Source of the DNA: Bacteroidia bacterium
Lineage (GTDB): Bacteria > Bacteroidota > Bacteroidia > SpSt-205
DNA: 32,173 nt
Direction of reading: 5' to 3'
Assembly (NCBI GenBank): GCA_025059915.1
Contig: JANXDD010000002.1
Span: forward strand, 1-32,173
Below, one piece after another: positions 1 to 8,000 of this stretch (position 1 is its first letter; every line of letters begins with the position of its first letter). A program made the translations under genes and the position numbers. A model generated the notes under the pieces. It saw nothing but the letters and a program-made list of their open reading frames with translations. It did no database searches and was not told the origin of the DNA.

Positions 1-42
1 AATTGCCTGTGGGGAAGCCTCTGTCCGCAAAATGAGCCACAT
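1..42 (-). CDS. possible N-terminal fragment of a divergent gene, cut by the window edge
   Basis: An ATG at 42-40 on the minus strand opens a frame of 14 codons (MWLILRTEASPQAI) that runs off the left edge without a stop. Upstream of it, 66-73 reads TACCTTTG on the minus strand, a perfect Bacteroidota -7 element and one arm of the palindrome shared with dapB. The promoter-to-start distance is 23 bases, longer than for most genes here. Product unknown. The frame is short enough to be chance, so this rests mainly on the well-placed minus-strand promoter. Confidence 0.35.
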   Translation of the reverse strand, partial: MWLILRTEASPQAI

Positions 43-62
43 ACTTTCGCCTTAACAGAACT

Positions 63-90
63 AAGCAAAGGTAGGGTTATACCTTTGCTT
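63..90. promoter_or_regulatory. palindromic, bidirectional TAnnTTTG promoter at dapB
   Basis: A perfect 11-base inverted repeat has arms AAGCAAAGGTA (63-73) and TACCTTTGCTT (80-90), separated by GGGTTA. Each arm contains TACCTTTG, the Bacteroidota -7 element: on the plus strand at 80-87 and on the minus strand at 73-66. The plus-strand element ends three bases before the dapB ATG at 91. The palindrome could serve as two back-to-back promoters, as an operator for a dimeric regulator, or both. Confidence 0.65.
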
Positions 91-765
91 ATGCGGATAG
101 GCATCATTGGCACAGGGCGAATGGGACAGGCGCTTGCTGCAGTCGCCGCCGAAAAAAACTACTCCATAGCTTACCAAATAGGGCGCTTCTCTCCTGAGCT
201 TGTGGAAAGTGCAGAGGTAGATGTAGTGATTGACTTTTCTCATGCAAGCCAGGTGCCTAACATCGTAGAAGTATGCCTGAGCCGGGACATTCCTCTTGTA
301 ACTGGTACGACGGGCTGGTATGCTGCCCTCCCTCATCTTCAATCCTTTGCCCAAAGAAAGCCCAGCGCCCGTTGGCTCTGGGGTGGTAACTTCAGCCGCG
401 GTATTCTCCTCATGAAGGTTGCTTTGCAGGCCTTACTTTCCCTATGGGATAAGTTTGGTGATTGGGAAGCCCTCCTTCTTGAGGCTCATCATAGACATAA
501 AAAAGATGCACCGAGCGGGACTGCTTTAGAACTTCAAAAGGTTTTTTCAGCTGTAAAGGCCATTCATAGCCTACGTGTAGGTGAAATTGTAGGAGAACAT
601 AAACTCATCCTCAGCGGCTCTGGCGAGGAGGTAGAAATCCTTCATCGTGCTCATGATAGACGTATATTTGCTCAAGGAGCTCTCTGGGCAGCGGAATGGC
701 TACTAAGTCAGCCATACTTTGTAGGGTCCTTTGAAATGGCTTTGGGAGTTCGGGTGAGCTCATAG
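91..765 (+). CDS. dapB: 4-hydroxy-tetrahydrodipicolinate reductase
   Basis: DapB reduces the cyclic product of DapA with NAD(P)H in the diaminopimelate/lysine pathway, in the cytoplasm. The protein is 224 residues. It shows the Rossmann nucleotide loop GTGRMG (about residues 7-12), the VTGTTGW segment, and the family signature EAHHRHKKDAPSGTA at 131-145. By family alignment His133 and Lys137 are the catalytic pair. It is somewhat shorter than enterobacterial DapB (about 270), as is common in Bacteroidota. The frame stays open to a TTG at 85, but that TTG lies inside the -7 element TACCTTTG, so the ATG at 91 is chosen, giving a leaderless message. It stands alone; the next gene has its own promoter. 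Confidence 0.95.
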   Translation: MRIGIIGTGRMGQALAAVAAEKNYSIAYQIGRFSPELVESAEVDVVIDFSHASQVPNIVEVCLSRDIPLVTGTTGWYAALPHLQSFAQRKPSARWLWGGNFSRGILLMKVALQALLSLWDKFGDWEALLLEAHHRHKKDAPSGTALELQKVFSAVKAIHSLRVGEIVGEHKLILSGSGEEVEILHRAHDRRIFAQGALWAAEWLLSQPYFVGSFEMALGVRVSS

Positions 766-814
766 CCCAGAGCCAGAGAGGAAAGAAAAGAGTTAGTTTG
801 TCATATAAACTACA

Positions 815-822
815 TACCTTTG
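815..822 (+). promoter_or_regulatory. -7 element TACCTTTG of the nfu gene
   Basis: TACCTTTG at 815-822 is followed by CTT and then the ATG at 826, the same 14-base string (TACCTTTGCTTATG) as before dapB. A TTTG at 797-800 is the only -33 candidate, but the spacing is shorter than usual. The transcript should start at or next to the ATG. Confidence 0.7.
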
Positions 823-825
823 CTT

Positions 826-1365
826 ATGCTCATCTACACGGAAATCACTCCCAATCCTCATAGCCTCAAGTTTGTCCTTCCGCCTGAATACCCAGCGGTG
901 GAGCGGGGCACCCGAGAAGCTACCGAACCCACTCCACAGGATGAGCCGCTCTTACAAGCTCTCTGGGCTATCCCGGGGGTGCGCGGGCTATTTTTCACTC
1001 GGGCTTTCATTACAGTGTCTAAGTCTGAGGAAGCAAGCTGGCATGAGCTTATCCCGAAAGTGAAAGAGGTTTTGCAGACTTATCTGCCCTTAGGTCCTCT
1101 TGCAGCTTCTGAATCTGCTGGAGAGGCTACTGATAAGGCTTCAATAGAAGGGCAAATCCGAGCTATATTGGAAGAATACATTCGTCCGGGGATAGCAATG
1201 GATGGGGGGGATGTAGAGTTTTTGAGCTTCAATGATGGGGTGGTAAAGCTGCGTCTATATGGGAGCTGTGTAGGCTGCCCTTCCAGCCTCTACACTCTAA
1301 AAGCAGGCATAGAAAATCTCCTCACTCGCTTAGTTCCAGAAGTGCGGGCTGTGGAAGCAGAGTAG
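826..1365 (+). CDS. nfu: Nfu-type Fe-S cluster scaffold/carrier, two-domain
   Basis: Nfu proteins carry and deliver Fe-S clusters to apo-enzymes in the cytoplasm. The 179-residue protein has the N-terminal Nfu domain (opening IYTEITPNPHSLKFVLP, about residues 1-90), an acidic/alanine-rich linker, and a C-terminal NifU-like domain from about 105. That domain has RPGIAMDGGDVEF followed by the cluster-binding pair Cys148-x-x-Cys151 in GSCVGCPSS. This two-domain layout is usual in Bacteroidota and mitochondria. An in-frame TTG at 820 lies within the -7 element, so the ATG at 826 is used. The symbol is by family; NifU-like naming is equally possible. Confidence 0.9.
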   Translation: MLIYTEITPNPHSLKFVLPPEYPAVERGTREATEPTPQDEPLLQALWAIPGVRGLFFTRAFITVSKSEEASWHELIPKVKEVLQTYLPLGPLAASESAGEATDKASIEGQIRAILEEYIRPGIAMDGGDVEFLSFNDGVVKLRLYGSCVGCPSSLYTLKAGIENLLTRLVPEVRAVEAE

Positions 1366-1985
1366 GGGGGAGACTTTCTCTTTCTTGTTCTTCCCGAGGC
1401 TTCTCTCCCTTATCCAGGGTTGGAGGGCGCATACGCTTAGTGAGCCATTGCATTTTCCGTAACATGGGATCAAAGCTTTGATGAACCTCTGGGATAAAGC
1501 CCTGATATTTTTAGAACGCTAAGCTCTTGCCTTATGGCTTCTCGTCATTCTACCGTTGGGAGCTTGACTTTGTAAGCTCTTCTTACTGCTTTTCTCAAGA
1601 TATTTCCGTAGCAGCTGACAAAGCCTTTGCTTCTTGGGAAGCAGGGCTGCTTCATTTCTGCGCTCTGCGGTGATGTGAAAGTTCAAATGCAAAAGAGAGG
1701 CTTTCTCCATAGTCTGGGCTTTTCGCTCCATGACGGGCTGATAAAACCAGAGACTTCCCTTACACGACAGGCTCGGTATAGAAGAGGGAAATTGAGGCAA
1801 AGTATTTCTTGCAGCTGCCCTTTTATTTGGTGCGGGAAGGTAAGCGAGTACCTGAAAAGGACCTTCGCTCTTTTTCCGCTTTTGCAAGAAGGCGGCTTAT
1901 AGGGGTGTATCTTTTAGAGGGGTGTGAGTACAGCTCGGAGTATGGATTGTCCTTTACAAGGGAAAACGGCACGGAGGAGCTGATT
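1366..1985. other. 620-base stretch without a convincing gene; possible decayed coding sequence
   Basis: Short coding-looking frames occur on both strands but none has a supported start or a recognisable family. On the minus strand, 1519-1887 is open for 122 codons, containing HITAERRNEAALLPKKQRL. A different minus frame from about 1513 down into the end of nfu reads QGFIPEVHQSFDP then LRKMQWLTKRMRPP. On the plus strand, about 1782-1991 reads REIEAKYFLQLPFYLV and continues to a TGA overlapping the 3' end of the next gene. Neighbouring frames that look coding but are cut by stops suggest an old frameshifted gene, or simply non-coding sequence of coding-like composition. I saw no clear TAnnTTTG promoter, hairpin terminator or RNA gene. 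Confidence 0.4.
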
Positions 1986-3410
1986 TTATGAGAGGAGGGG
2001 AGCTACTTGCCGGAGGAGGGCCTCAATCTCCGCAGAAGAGCTGCGAGATACAGTCTGACGGTATTCACTTAGCTTTTGCTGCTTTATGTGGGCCTCAATC
2101 CAATCTGGGAGAAGGGTAATTTCCCAGAAATAGCGCTCAGCAGGAAAGGATGAAAGGTGCTGATGCCATTCATTGGCCACAGCTGAAAGTACTTTATGGC
2201 GTAAGCGGGCTTGATAGAGCTTTTTGATAATCCGAGAGAGAAGAGAGGCTGAAGCGAGGACATTTTGAGTGTCTCGGAGCCACTTGAGCAAATGCCGAAG
2301 ATGCCGTATAAGTTCATGCCAGCGTTGACTTTCGGTATAGATGAGCAGAAGTATGAGGGCTGCTTGTAAGTAAGCAAACCGCTTCTCTTTTACCCGTTCC
2401 ATAAGCCTCTCTGAGAGCTGAATGGCTTCTTTGTACCTTTCCCCTAACCAAAGGAGTTGAACCCAAACGAACTGGTTCTCAGGAAGGGAGGCATAGCGCA
2501 AATACCACCTCTCTATTTCGTCAAGCCTTTGAGAAAGATAGGAAGGACTGCTGTAAAGGAGTAGAGTAAGAAGCAGACGATTGAGCAGGATAGCCTTTTC
2601 TTGCTCGGAAAGACGAGATTTGTGTAATGTAGAGAGGGAGGAGAGGTATTCAGCGAGGGGATGCCGGAGCATAATTGCACATATCCATCGGTTGAGGAGG
2701 ATAGTGGGGTAGTTTTGGATGCTGGGATAGAGAGAGAGTTGATAGGCCTCGCCAGGGCTTCCTTGTGTGAGGAGGTATAGCATACGGAGGTTGATATGGG
2801 GAAAGAGCTCGTTGGGCTCTTCTGGTGCGGGCCGCTGCCAGTAAGGGTGCTTTTCCAACCGACGAAGGAAGCGTCGTCCTACCTCTGTATGGGCTCCTCC
2901 ATAATCCCTCAGCAGCCTCCACAAGTAAATTTGAAGCTCCTCCCGTTCCGCAAATTCCTTTATCTTTTCTGCAATGCAGCTTATTTCTCTGAGAGTTGAA
3001 AGGGATTCTTTATTGAGCCCTTGTTCTATTTCAATTCTCAATCGGGTGAAAAGGACAACGAGAGTCTGTAAAGGGGAGCGTGATTCTGATTGTAGAAGAG
3101 AGAGCGCCTCTTCAGAAAGCCCCTTGTTGTGATACAGCAGGGCTCCCTTGCGTATCCATTCTGTAGGAGGGGAGCTATAGATGGGGTGTAGTTGGTGCTC
3201 TGAGAGATAGGCTCTCTTCCAAATCCATCGTTCCAGACGTTTAGCCAGTTCTTTTTCAGAGGGGGTCAGGGTTTGAGGAATACCTGTGCTTCGCAAACGA
3301 TGGAGAAGGTTGAGCATTTTTTCTCCCCTCAGTTCCTGGTGAGCGGCAGCGTAGAGCTCCGTCCATTCTTTGTCAGTTAGCTTGCGCAGGTAGCGCTGAA
3401 GGCGTCCCAC
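1986..3410 (-). CDS. hypothetical protein, probable alpha-helical repeat (solenoid) fold
   Basis: A 474-residue protein with no family I can name. It is almost entirely predicted helical: leucine-, arginine- and glutamate-rich, with few Gly/Pro breaks. Successive helix pairs of about 35-40 residues (for example LLWLGERYKEAIQLSERL and YLRYASLPENQFVWVQLLWL) resemble TPR/HEAT-like solenoids. There is no signal peptide or membrane segment, so it should be cytoplasmic and may be a protein-protein scaffold. The start is GTG at 3408-3410 and a -7 element lies 36 bases upstream, so unlike its neighbours it should have a short leader. It is divergent from the surface locus and converges on the gene-poor stretch. 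It could also be lineage-restricted. Confidence 0.75.
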   Translation of the reverse strand: MGRLQRYLRKLTDKEWTELYAAAHQELRGEKMLNLLHRLRSTGIPQTLTPSEKELAKRLERWIWKRAYLSEHQLHPIYSSPPTEWIRKGALLYHNKGLSEEALSLLQSESRSPLQTLVVLFTRLRIEIEQGLNKESLSTLREISCIAEKIKEFAEREELQIYLWRLLRDYGGAHTEVGRRFLRRLEKHPYWQRPAPEEPNELFPHINLRMLYLLTQGSPGEAYQLSLYPSIQNYPTILLNRWICAIMLRHPLAEYLSSLSTLHKSRLSEQEKAILLNRLLLTLLLYSSPSYLSQRLDEIERWYLRYASLPENQFVWVQLLWLGERYKEAIQLSERLMERVKEKRFAYLQAALILLLIYTESQRWHELIRHLRHLLKWLRDTQNVLASASLLSRIIKKLYQARLRHKVLSAVANEWHQHLSSFPAERYFWEITLLPDWIEAHIKQQKLSEYRQTVSRSSSAEIEALLRQVAPLLS

Positions 3411-3446
3411 TGTTTACCTATTTTTGACCTTAGCGTTATCCGAGGG

Positions 3447-3454
3447 CAAATTTA
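3447..3454 (-). promoter_or_regulatory. -7 element TAAATTTG for the helical hypothetical gene
   Basis: Read on the minus strand, 3454-3447 is TAAATTTG, an exact TAnnTTTG match, 36 bases before the GTG start at 3410. No start codon lies closer in frame, so a 5' leader of roughly 30 bases is expected. Confidence 0.5.
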
Positions 3455-3492
3455 CCATTTTTCCTTTGTTGACCAGAGTAGAAATATGGTTT

Positions 3493-3522
3493 TTTGATAA
3501 GTGAATTTGCTCTGTAAAATTG
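3493..3522 (+). promoter_or_regulatory. promoter of the surface-protein operon
   Basis: TTTG at 3493-3496 (-33 element, at the end of a T-run) is followed after 18 bases by TAAAATTG at 3515-3522, a one-mismatch version of TAnnTTTG. The ATG at 3530 begins seven bases later, so the message is probably leaderless. Among the promoters here it is one of only two with a credible -33 partner. Confidence 0.55.
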
Positions 3523-3529
3523 TGGTGGT

Positions 3530-5029
3530 ATGAGATACACAGGCTTTCTTTTCGGAGTTGGAGCGCTGGTAACTCTTTCGCTCCGAGCTAATAATCTGCA
3601 GATTACGAACTTTAGCGTGAATCAAGCAAACCAGACGGTATCATTTCAAGTCAGCTGGCAGAATGCATGGCGATTGACCACACCGCCTAACAACTGGGAT
3701 GCTGTGTGGATTTTTGTCAAGTTCCGAGCGTGTAATGAATTTACGCAGCCATGGACCCATGGGGTTATCAGCACCAACTTAGCAGATCACACTATTCCAG
3801 CTGCTTTAGAACCTGTGCTATCAGATGGAAGTGGGATAGGAATAGACCCAGCTCCTAACAATCTGGGGATAATGCTTAGACCTGCGACTCCTGGTACATA
3901 CGCCACGTTTGGTCCGCACAGTGTCACGCTCAAAATCACAAATATGCCAACGACAGGGCAGTACGACTTTCGGATCTTTGGTATTGAGATGGTATTTATC
4001 CCTGAAGGAGCTTATACGTTGGGTACCTTGGACGGCTGGCACAGCACCTCTACTGAAGCTGCGAGAGCATTTGATCAAAACGGAAACAATGGGGATCCTC
4101 ATGTTCCATATAACATTACCTCGGAAAATGCGATTAGCCTACGATGGGCAGGGTCGGGTAACACTTCCATTACCGTTCCGGCCTCATTTCCAAAAGGTTT
4201 CAAGGCTTTTCATGTCATGAAGTATGAAATATCTCAAGGGCAATACGCAGCTTTCCTAAATACCCTACCTGCCAGTAATGCTTCTCTTCGTTATTTAGGC
4301 TCTTACAATACTAACCGAAATAGGCTGGCGAACAATGGGTCTTATCCCAATCAATACTATTCTGACCGCGAGGACAGAGCTCAAAATTTCCTCTCTTGGC
4401 ATGATTTGTGTGCCTATCTGGACTGGGCAGCCCTCCGACCGCTTACGGAAATGGAGTATGAGAAGATATGTAGAGGCCCCTTGCCTGAGGTGAGGGGGGA
4501 ATATGCTTGGGGGACGACCAACATAGTCTTTGGAAATACTATTGGTCTTATTCCTGAAAACGGCACCGAAGTATTTACCGACCCTGCTAATGCTAATTGT
4601 ACGGGAGGAGCAGTTGCCTATACAGGCGGAGATGGAGGGCAGGGGCCAGTAAGGGTAGGCATTCATGCTAAGCCGAACTCTCCTAGCAGAGAGGCAAGCG
4701 GTGCATCTTACTATGGAGTAATGGATATGAGTGGAAATGTGTGGGAAATGGTAGTGATGGTATCGGCACCTGATGGCACAGTAGGCTCTCCTACTTATAC
4801 AGGTAACTGGGGAGATGGGGTTCTGGACTGGACTACAGGTACGGCCAATCAGCCCTCTTGGCCTTTAGGAAATCCGGGAGGATTCGGTTTGCGAGGTGGT
4901 TATTGGGGGAATAATTGGTGGGAGCACCGAGTGTCTGCCCGAAATTGTTCTTATCCTGGACATACGTGCAAAAACACGCGCAATCCGGATCACAGGTCTT
5001 CAGATGCGGGTGGCCGAGGTGCTCGCTGA
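3530..5029 (+). CDS. secreted SUMF1/FGE-fold protein lacking the formylglycine-forming cysteines
   Basis: The 499-residue protein starts with a signal peptide (RYTGFLFGVGALVTLSLRA). A beta-rich N-terminal domain (about 22-150) opens with LQITNFSVNQANQTVSFQ. An SUMF1/formylglycine-generating-enzyme fold runs from about 154 to the end. Its hallmarks are EISQGQYAAFL, RPLTEMEYEKICRG, YYGVMDMSGNVWEM and RGGYWGNNWWEHRVSAR. True FGE has two copper-binding cysteines after the GGS motif (human Cys336/Cys341). Here the equivalent segment, residues 456-467, is GGYWGNNWWEHR with no cysteine; Cys473 and Cys480 lie further on. Sulfatase activation is therefore unlikely. A structural or binding role is more plausible, as for the related fold in the T9SS/gliding protein GldK/PorK. 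No T9SS sorting domain is evident. The stop is 20 bases before the giant gene, so the two are probably one transcript. Confidence 0.8.
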   Translation: MRYTGFLFGVGALVTLSLRANNLQITNFSVNQANQTVSFQVSWQNAWRLTTPPNNWDAVWIFVKFRACNEFTQPWTHGVISTNLADHTIPAALEPVLSDGSGIGIDPAPNNLGIMLRPATPGTYATFGPHSVTLKITNMPTTGQYDFRIFGIEMVFIPEGAYTLGTLDGWHSTSTEAARAFDQNGNNGDPHVPYNITSENAISLRWAGSGNTSITVPASFPKGFKAFHVMKYEISQGQYAAFLNTLPASNASLRYLGSYNTNRNRLANNGSYPNQYYSDREDRAQNFLSWHDLCAYLDWAALRPLTEMEYEKICRGPLPEVRGEYAWGTTNIVFGNTIGLIPENGTEVFTDPANANCTGGAVAYTGGDGGQGPVRVGIHAKPNSPSREASGASYYGVMDMSGNVWEMVVMVSAPDGTVGSPTYTGNWGDGVLDWTTGTANQPSWPLGNPGGFGLRGGYWGNNWWEHRVSARNCSYPGHTCKNTRNPDHRSSDAGGRGAR

Positions 5030-5049
5030 TAGGTCTTATGAAAGTCTGA

Positions 5050-8000
5050 ATGCCTATGCGCTGGCGATGGATTATCGGCTGGGTGGGAGTGCTTCTCGCC
5101 CAGCCTCCGGCAAATGATAACTGTGCAAATGGCTCTTTTATCTCCTTTGGAAGCCCGCATGAGCCGTATGCCGTAGGCACCTTTTACAGTCAGGTTGTGG
5201 ATATCACTCATGCGACCCTTCAGGCAGGAGAATATGTGCCACCAGGGGTGCCGAATGGGAAGACTGTTTGGTATCGGTTCTATCTACCTACCACTCGCAC
5301 AGTGCGAATCGTTCTGCGTCAAGTGGGAAATACTATAGACCCCACGCATGCGGGCTGGACCTTGTACCGAGCCGATGCCTGCTTACCAACATCAGCTCAA
5401 AGGGTTGACCCTCCTATCGTGCTCATGGAGGGATACACCCATGCCTGCCTTTCCCGGGGATGGTACATGGTGCAAGTGGGGGCAAATCTTGCAGCCAGCG
5501 GTCAGGTATTTTTAGAGCTCATCGTTTCTCCTCCTTCGGTCAGCGCAGGTGCTGAAGCGGAGTACGACCACATGGTTACAGCCCAAAATTTGGGAGTACT
5601 TACCACATCTTCCTCGTCAGTTTTGGTCAAGGATGTTGCATTTGACTTTGCCTGTCAGTCAGTGAGCAAAGGCGAGGCAATTTGTGATAATGATTCCTCC
5701 TGGAGTAAGTCATCATGGCATGTATTCCGGACAGATGCCCACGTAGACTGGGTGGGGATAGAGCTTGCGGAGGATCCGTGGGATAATACTGACCCTTCGC
5801 CACGTGAATGGCGTCTCTTTCTCTATCAGGGAAATGCCTTGACAGACTCTGCGGCAGGTCTGACCTTGATTCAGGGCTGCATTCCCTTGATTCAAAACAA
5901 CAGTACCACCAGTGCTCGCTATGACTGGCTCTGTCAGCTTCAACCGAATACCTATTACTCCATAAAGATTCTGGGGCGCACTACCTATGCGAACAGAGTG
6001 CGCCTGCGCTTGTATGAAAGAGGTAGTCAACCGCCCATTTCTTACAATCCTCTTACGATTCCCATCACACATCAGCTGGGTGCGCTGACTTTTGGGCCGA
6101 CCTATACGGTGAATGACTATTGGGGCTGTCAGAGTCGTATTTCCAGTTCTCCTTGTGGGGGTTTAGGCAGTAGCGTCACTCCCGATGATACAATAGGTGA
6201 TTTTGACTTAGCTCTGTACTACACCTTTACCTTAAGTGGAGCTGCTCATGTAAGGTTCTGGTATTCTGAGCCGTGGGGATGGTATTACTGCATGGGCGGG
6301 GTTCGGTTTAGGATTTTTGAGGGAACTCCCGCATCTAATGGATGTAATCTTACGCTGCGGGCAGTTGTAGATAATGATGGATGGGCAAACTGTTTGCCGG
6401 CAGGGACCTATACAGTACAGGTGCTGGCTCGGATAAATCGTTCGGTGCTGTGGAATCTTTGTAGGTCTCCTTATGCTGCATTGGGGCTTCCAGTTAGTTT
6501 TCATATGCAGCTGGGCTCAACTCCTCAGCAGCTTTTTGGCTTGCATAATAGACCTCAGGAAGCTGATGCTATCAATGGAGGCCTTCCTCTGACGCCTGGG
6601 GTAACTTATTATGCGCAATGGGATACTTTAGATTGTCGCACTACAGTTCTGCCGGCCGGAGATGTTTGCGAACCCACTAATAACCGAGCTATTTATCGGG
6701 TTGTACGAGTGGATCAAGAAGGCATCTTGGAGATTGGTGGTGGCAACTGGTGGCGATTCCGATACAGACTCTACAGAGGGGATGCCCGAATAGAGCCTAT
6801 AGTAGGAGGACGCATTCAGAATCTGATAGATCAAGTAGGATGTCAAGACCTTTACTGGCCGGTCAAAGTGTGTGTAACGCCGGGATACTATACGCTGGTG
6901 AGTTTTGGGGATGATATGGATATTGGGGAGCGGGATCGGCCGTGGTTTCGCTTTCATGTGTTTCCACCGGGAGAGCGGCGATTTTATACCCCAGCTGCTC
7001 CCGTGAGCTTGCCGGGCAGTCCTGACCCTCGTCCAAATGTAGAAGAGGTCGGGACGATAGGGGGCTCCACCCATTCCCTTACAGCGACATGGACACGAGT
7101 TACATGCGAGAATAATCCCCTTACTATCTTAGGCTACCCCCCATGTGGAGGTGCGACAAAACAGTTCTACTGGGAAGTTTATATTGCTGAGCCGAGCTTG
7201 ATTACCTTTTCACCGCAGTATGCCTATGTAGCCTGGCCAGAGCTTGGAATAACGGGATGGCGCACTTTTAGAGGGCGCATTAGTGATGGGTCTCTAACCT
7301 CCCTCTATAGAGATTGTCATGGAAGTTACACGGCATGCATGGAGCCGGGATGGTACACTTTTGTAGCTTATGCGGTAGGGGGCACCTATACTAATCCCTC
7401 CTACTCAAATGGGCGAGGGGGAGCTATTGGAAACCGAATATGGTTCGTTATTTCACGAGACCCAAGAGTCCAGAAGTATGGAACCTTCGCCACAGCCCAT
7501 CGCCCTGGAAACTTAGACTGGGTTCCCCATTATACATATGCGCCTAATCAACATCGGAGCTATGCTTTGGATTGGGAATTCTGGTCTTGTGCAAATAATC
7601 TTCCTTTTCCTTCCGGTATTACGCCCTGCGGTGCGGGTCAAAATCGGGTGAGTTATCGGGTCTTTTCTGTTACGCGTCCGAGCTATTTGGTTATTTTTCA
7701 GGATGGCTGCTATTCCTCCTCTCGCTTGTATCAGGGGGATATTACCGCTATGGGTCCGCCTTATACAATTATCCATGATTGCTTCTCTGGAACGGGGAGA
7801 ATATGCTGGGTGCCGCCAGGAACCTATACGCTTGTAACTTTCGCTTCCGATGCCTGTGTTGGCTTTACTTATACTCCCACTATCTATGTAGATTCGGTAG
7901 GGTATTCTCTGTATAACTACGCTGCTCAGGCTTATGACTTCGGCGTCCTTCCTGCTGATAATGTTGAATATCGCGCCCGACCGGGGGACCCTTTAGGGCC

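Noticed and set aside
85-90. TTG starts at 85 (dapB) and 820 (nfu)
   Set aside because: Both TTG codons are the last three bases of the TACCTTTG promoter element; the ATG six bases on is used.
1519-1887. 122-codon minus-strand ORF in the gene-poor stretch as a confident gene
   Set aside because: No promoter element, no recognisable domain and conflicting coding-like frames on both strands; kept only as an unresolved stretch.
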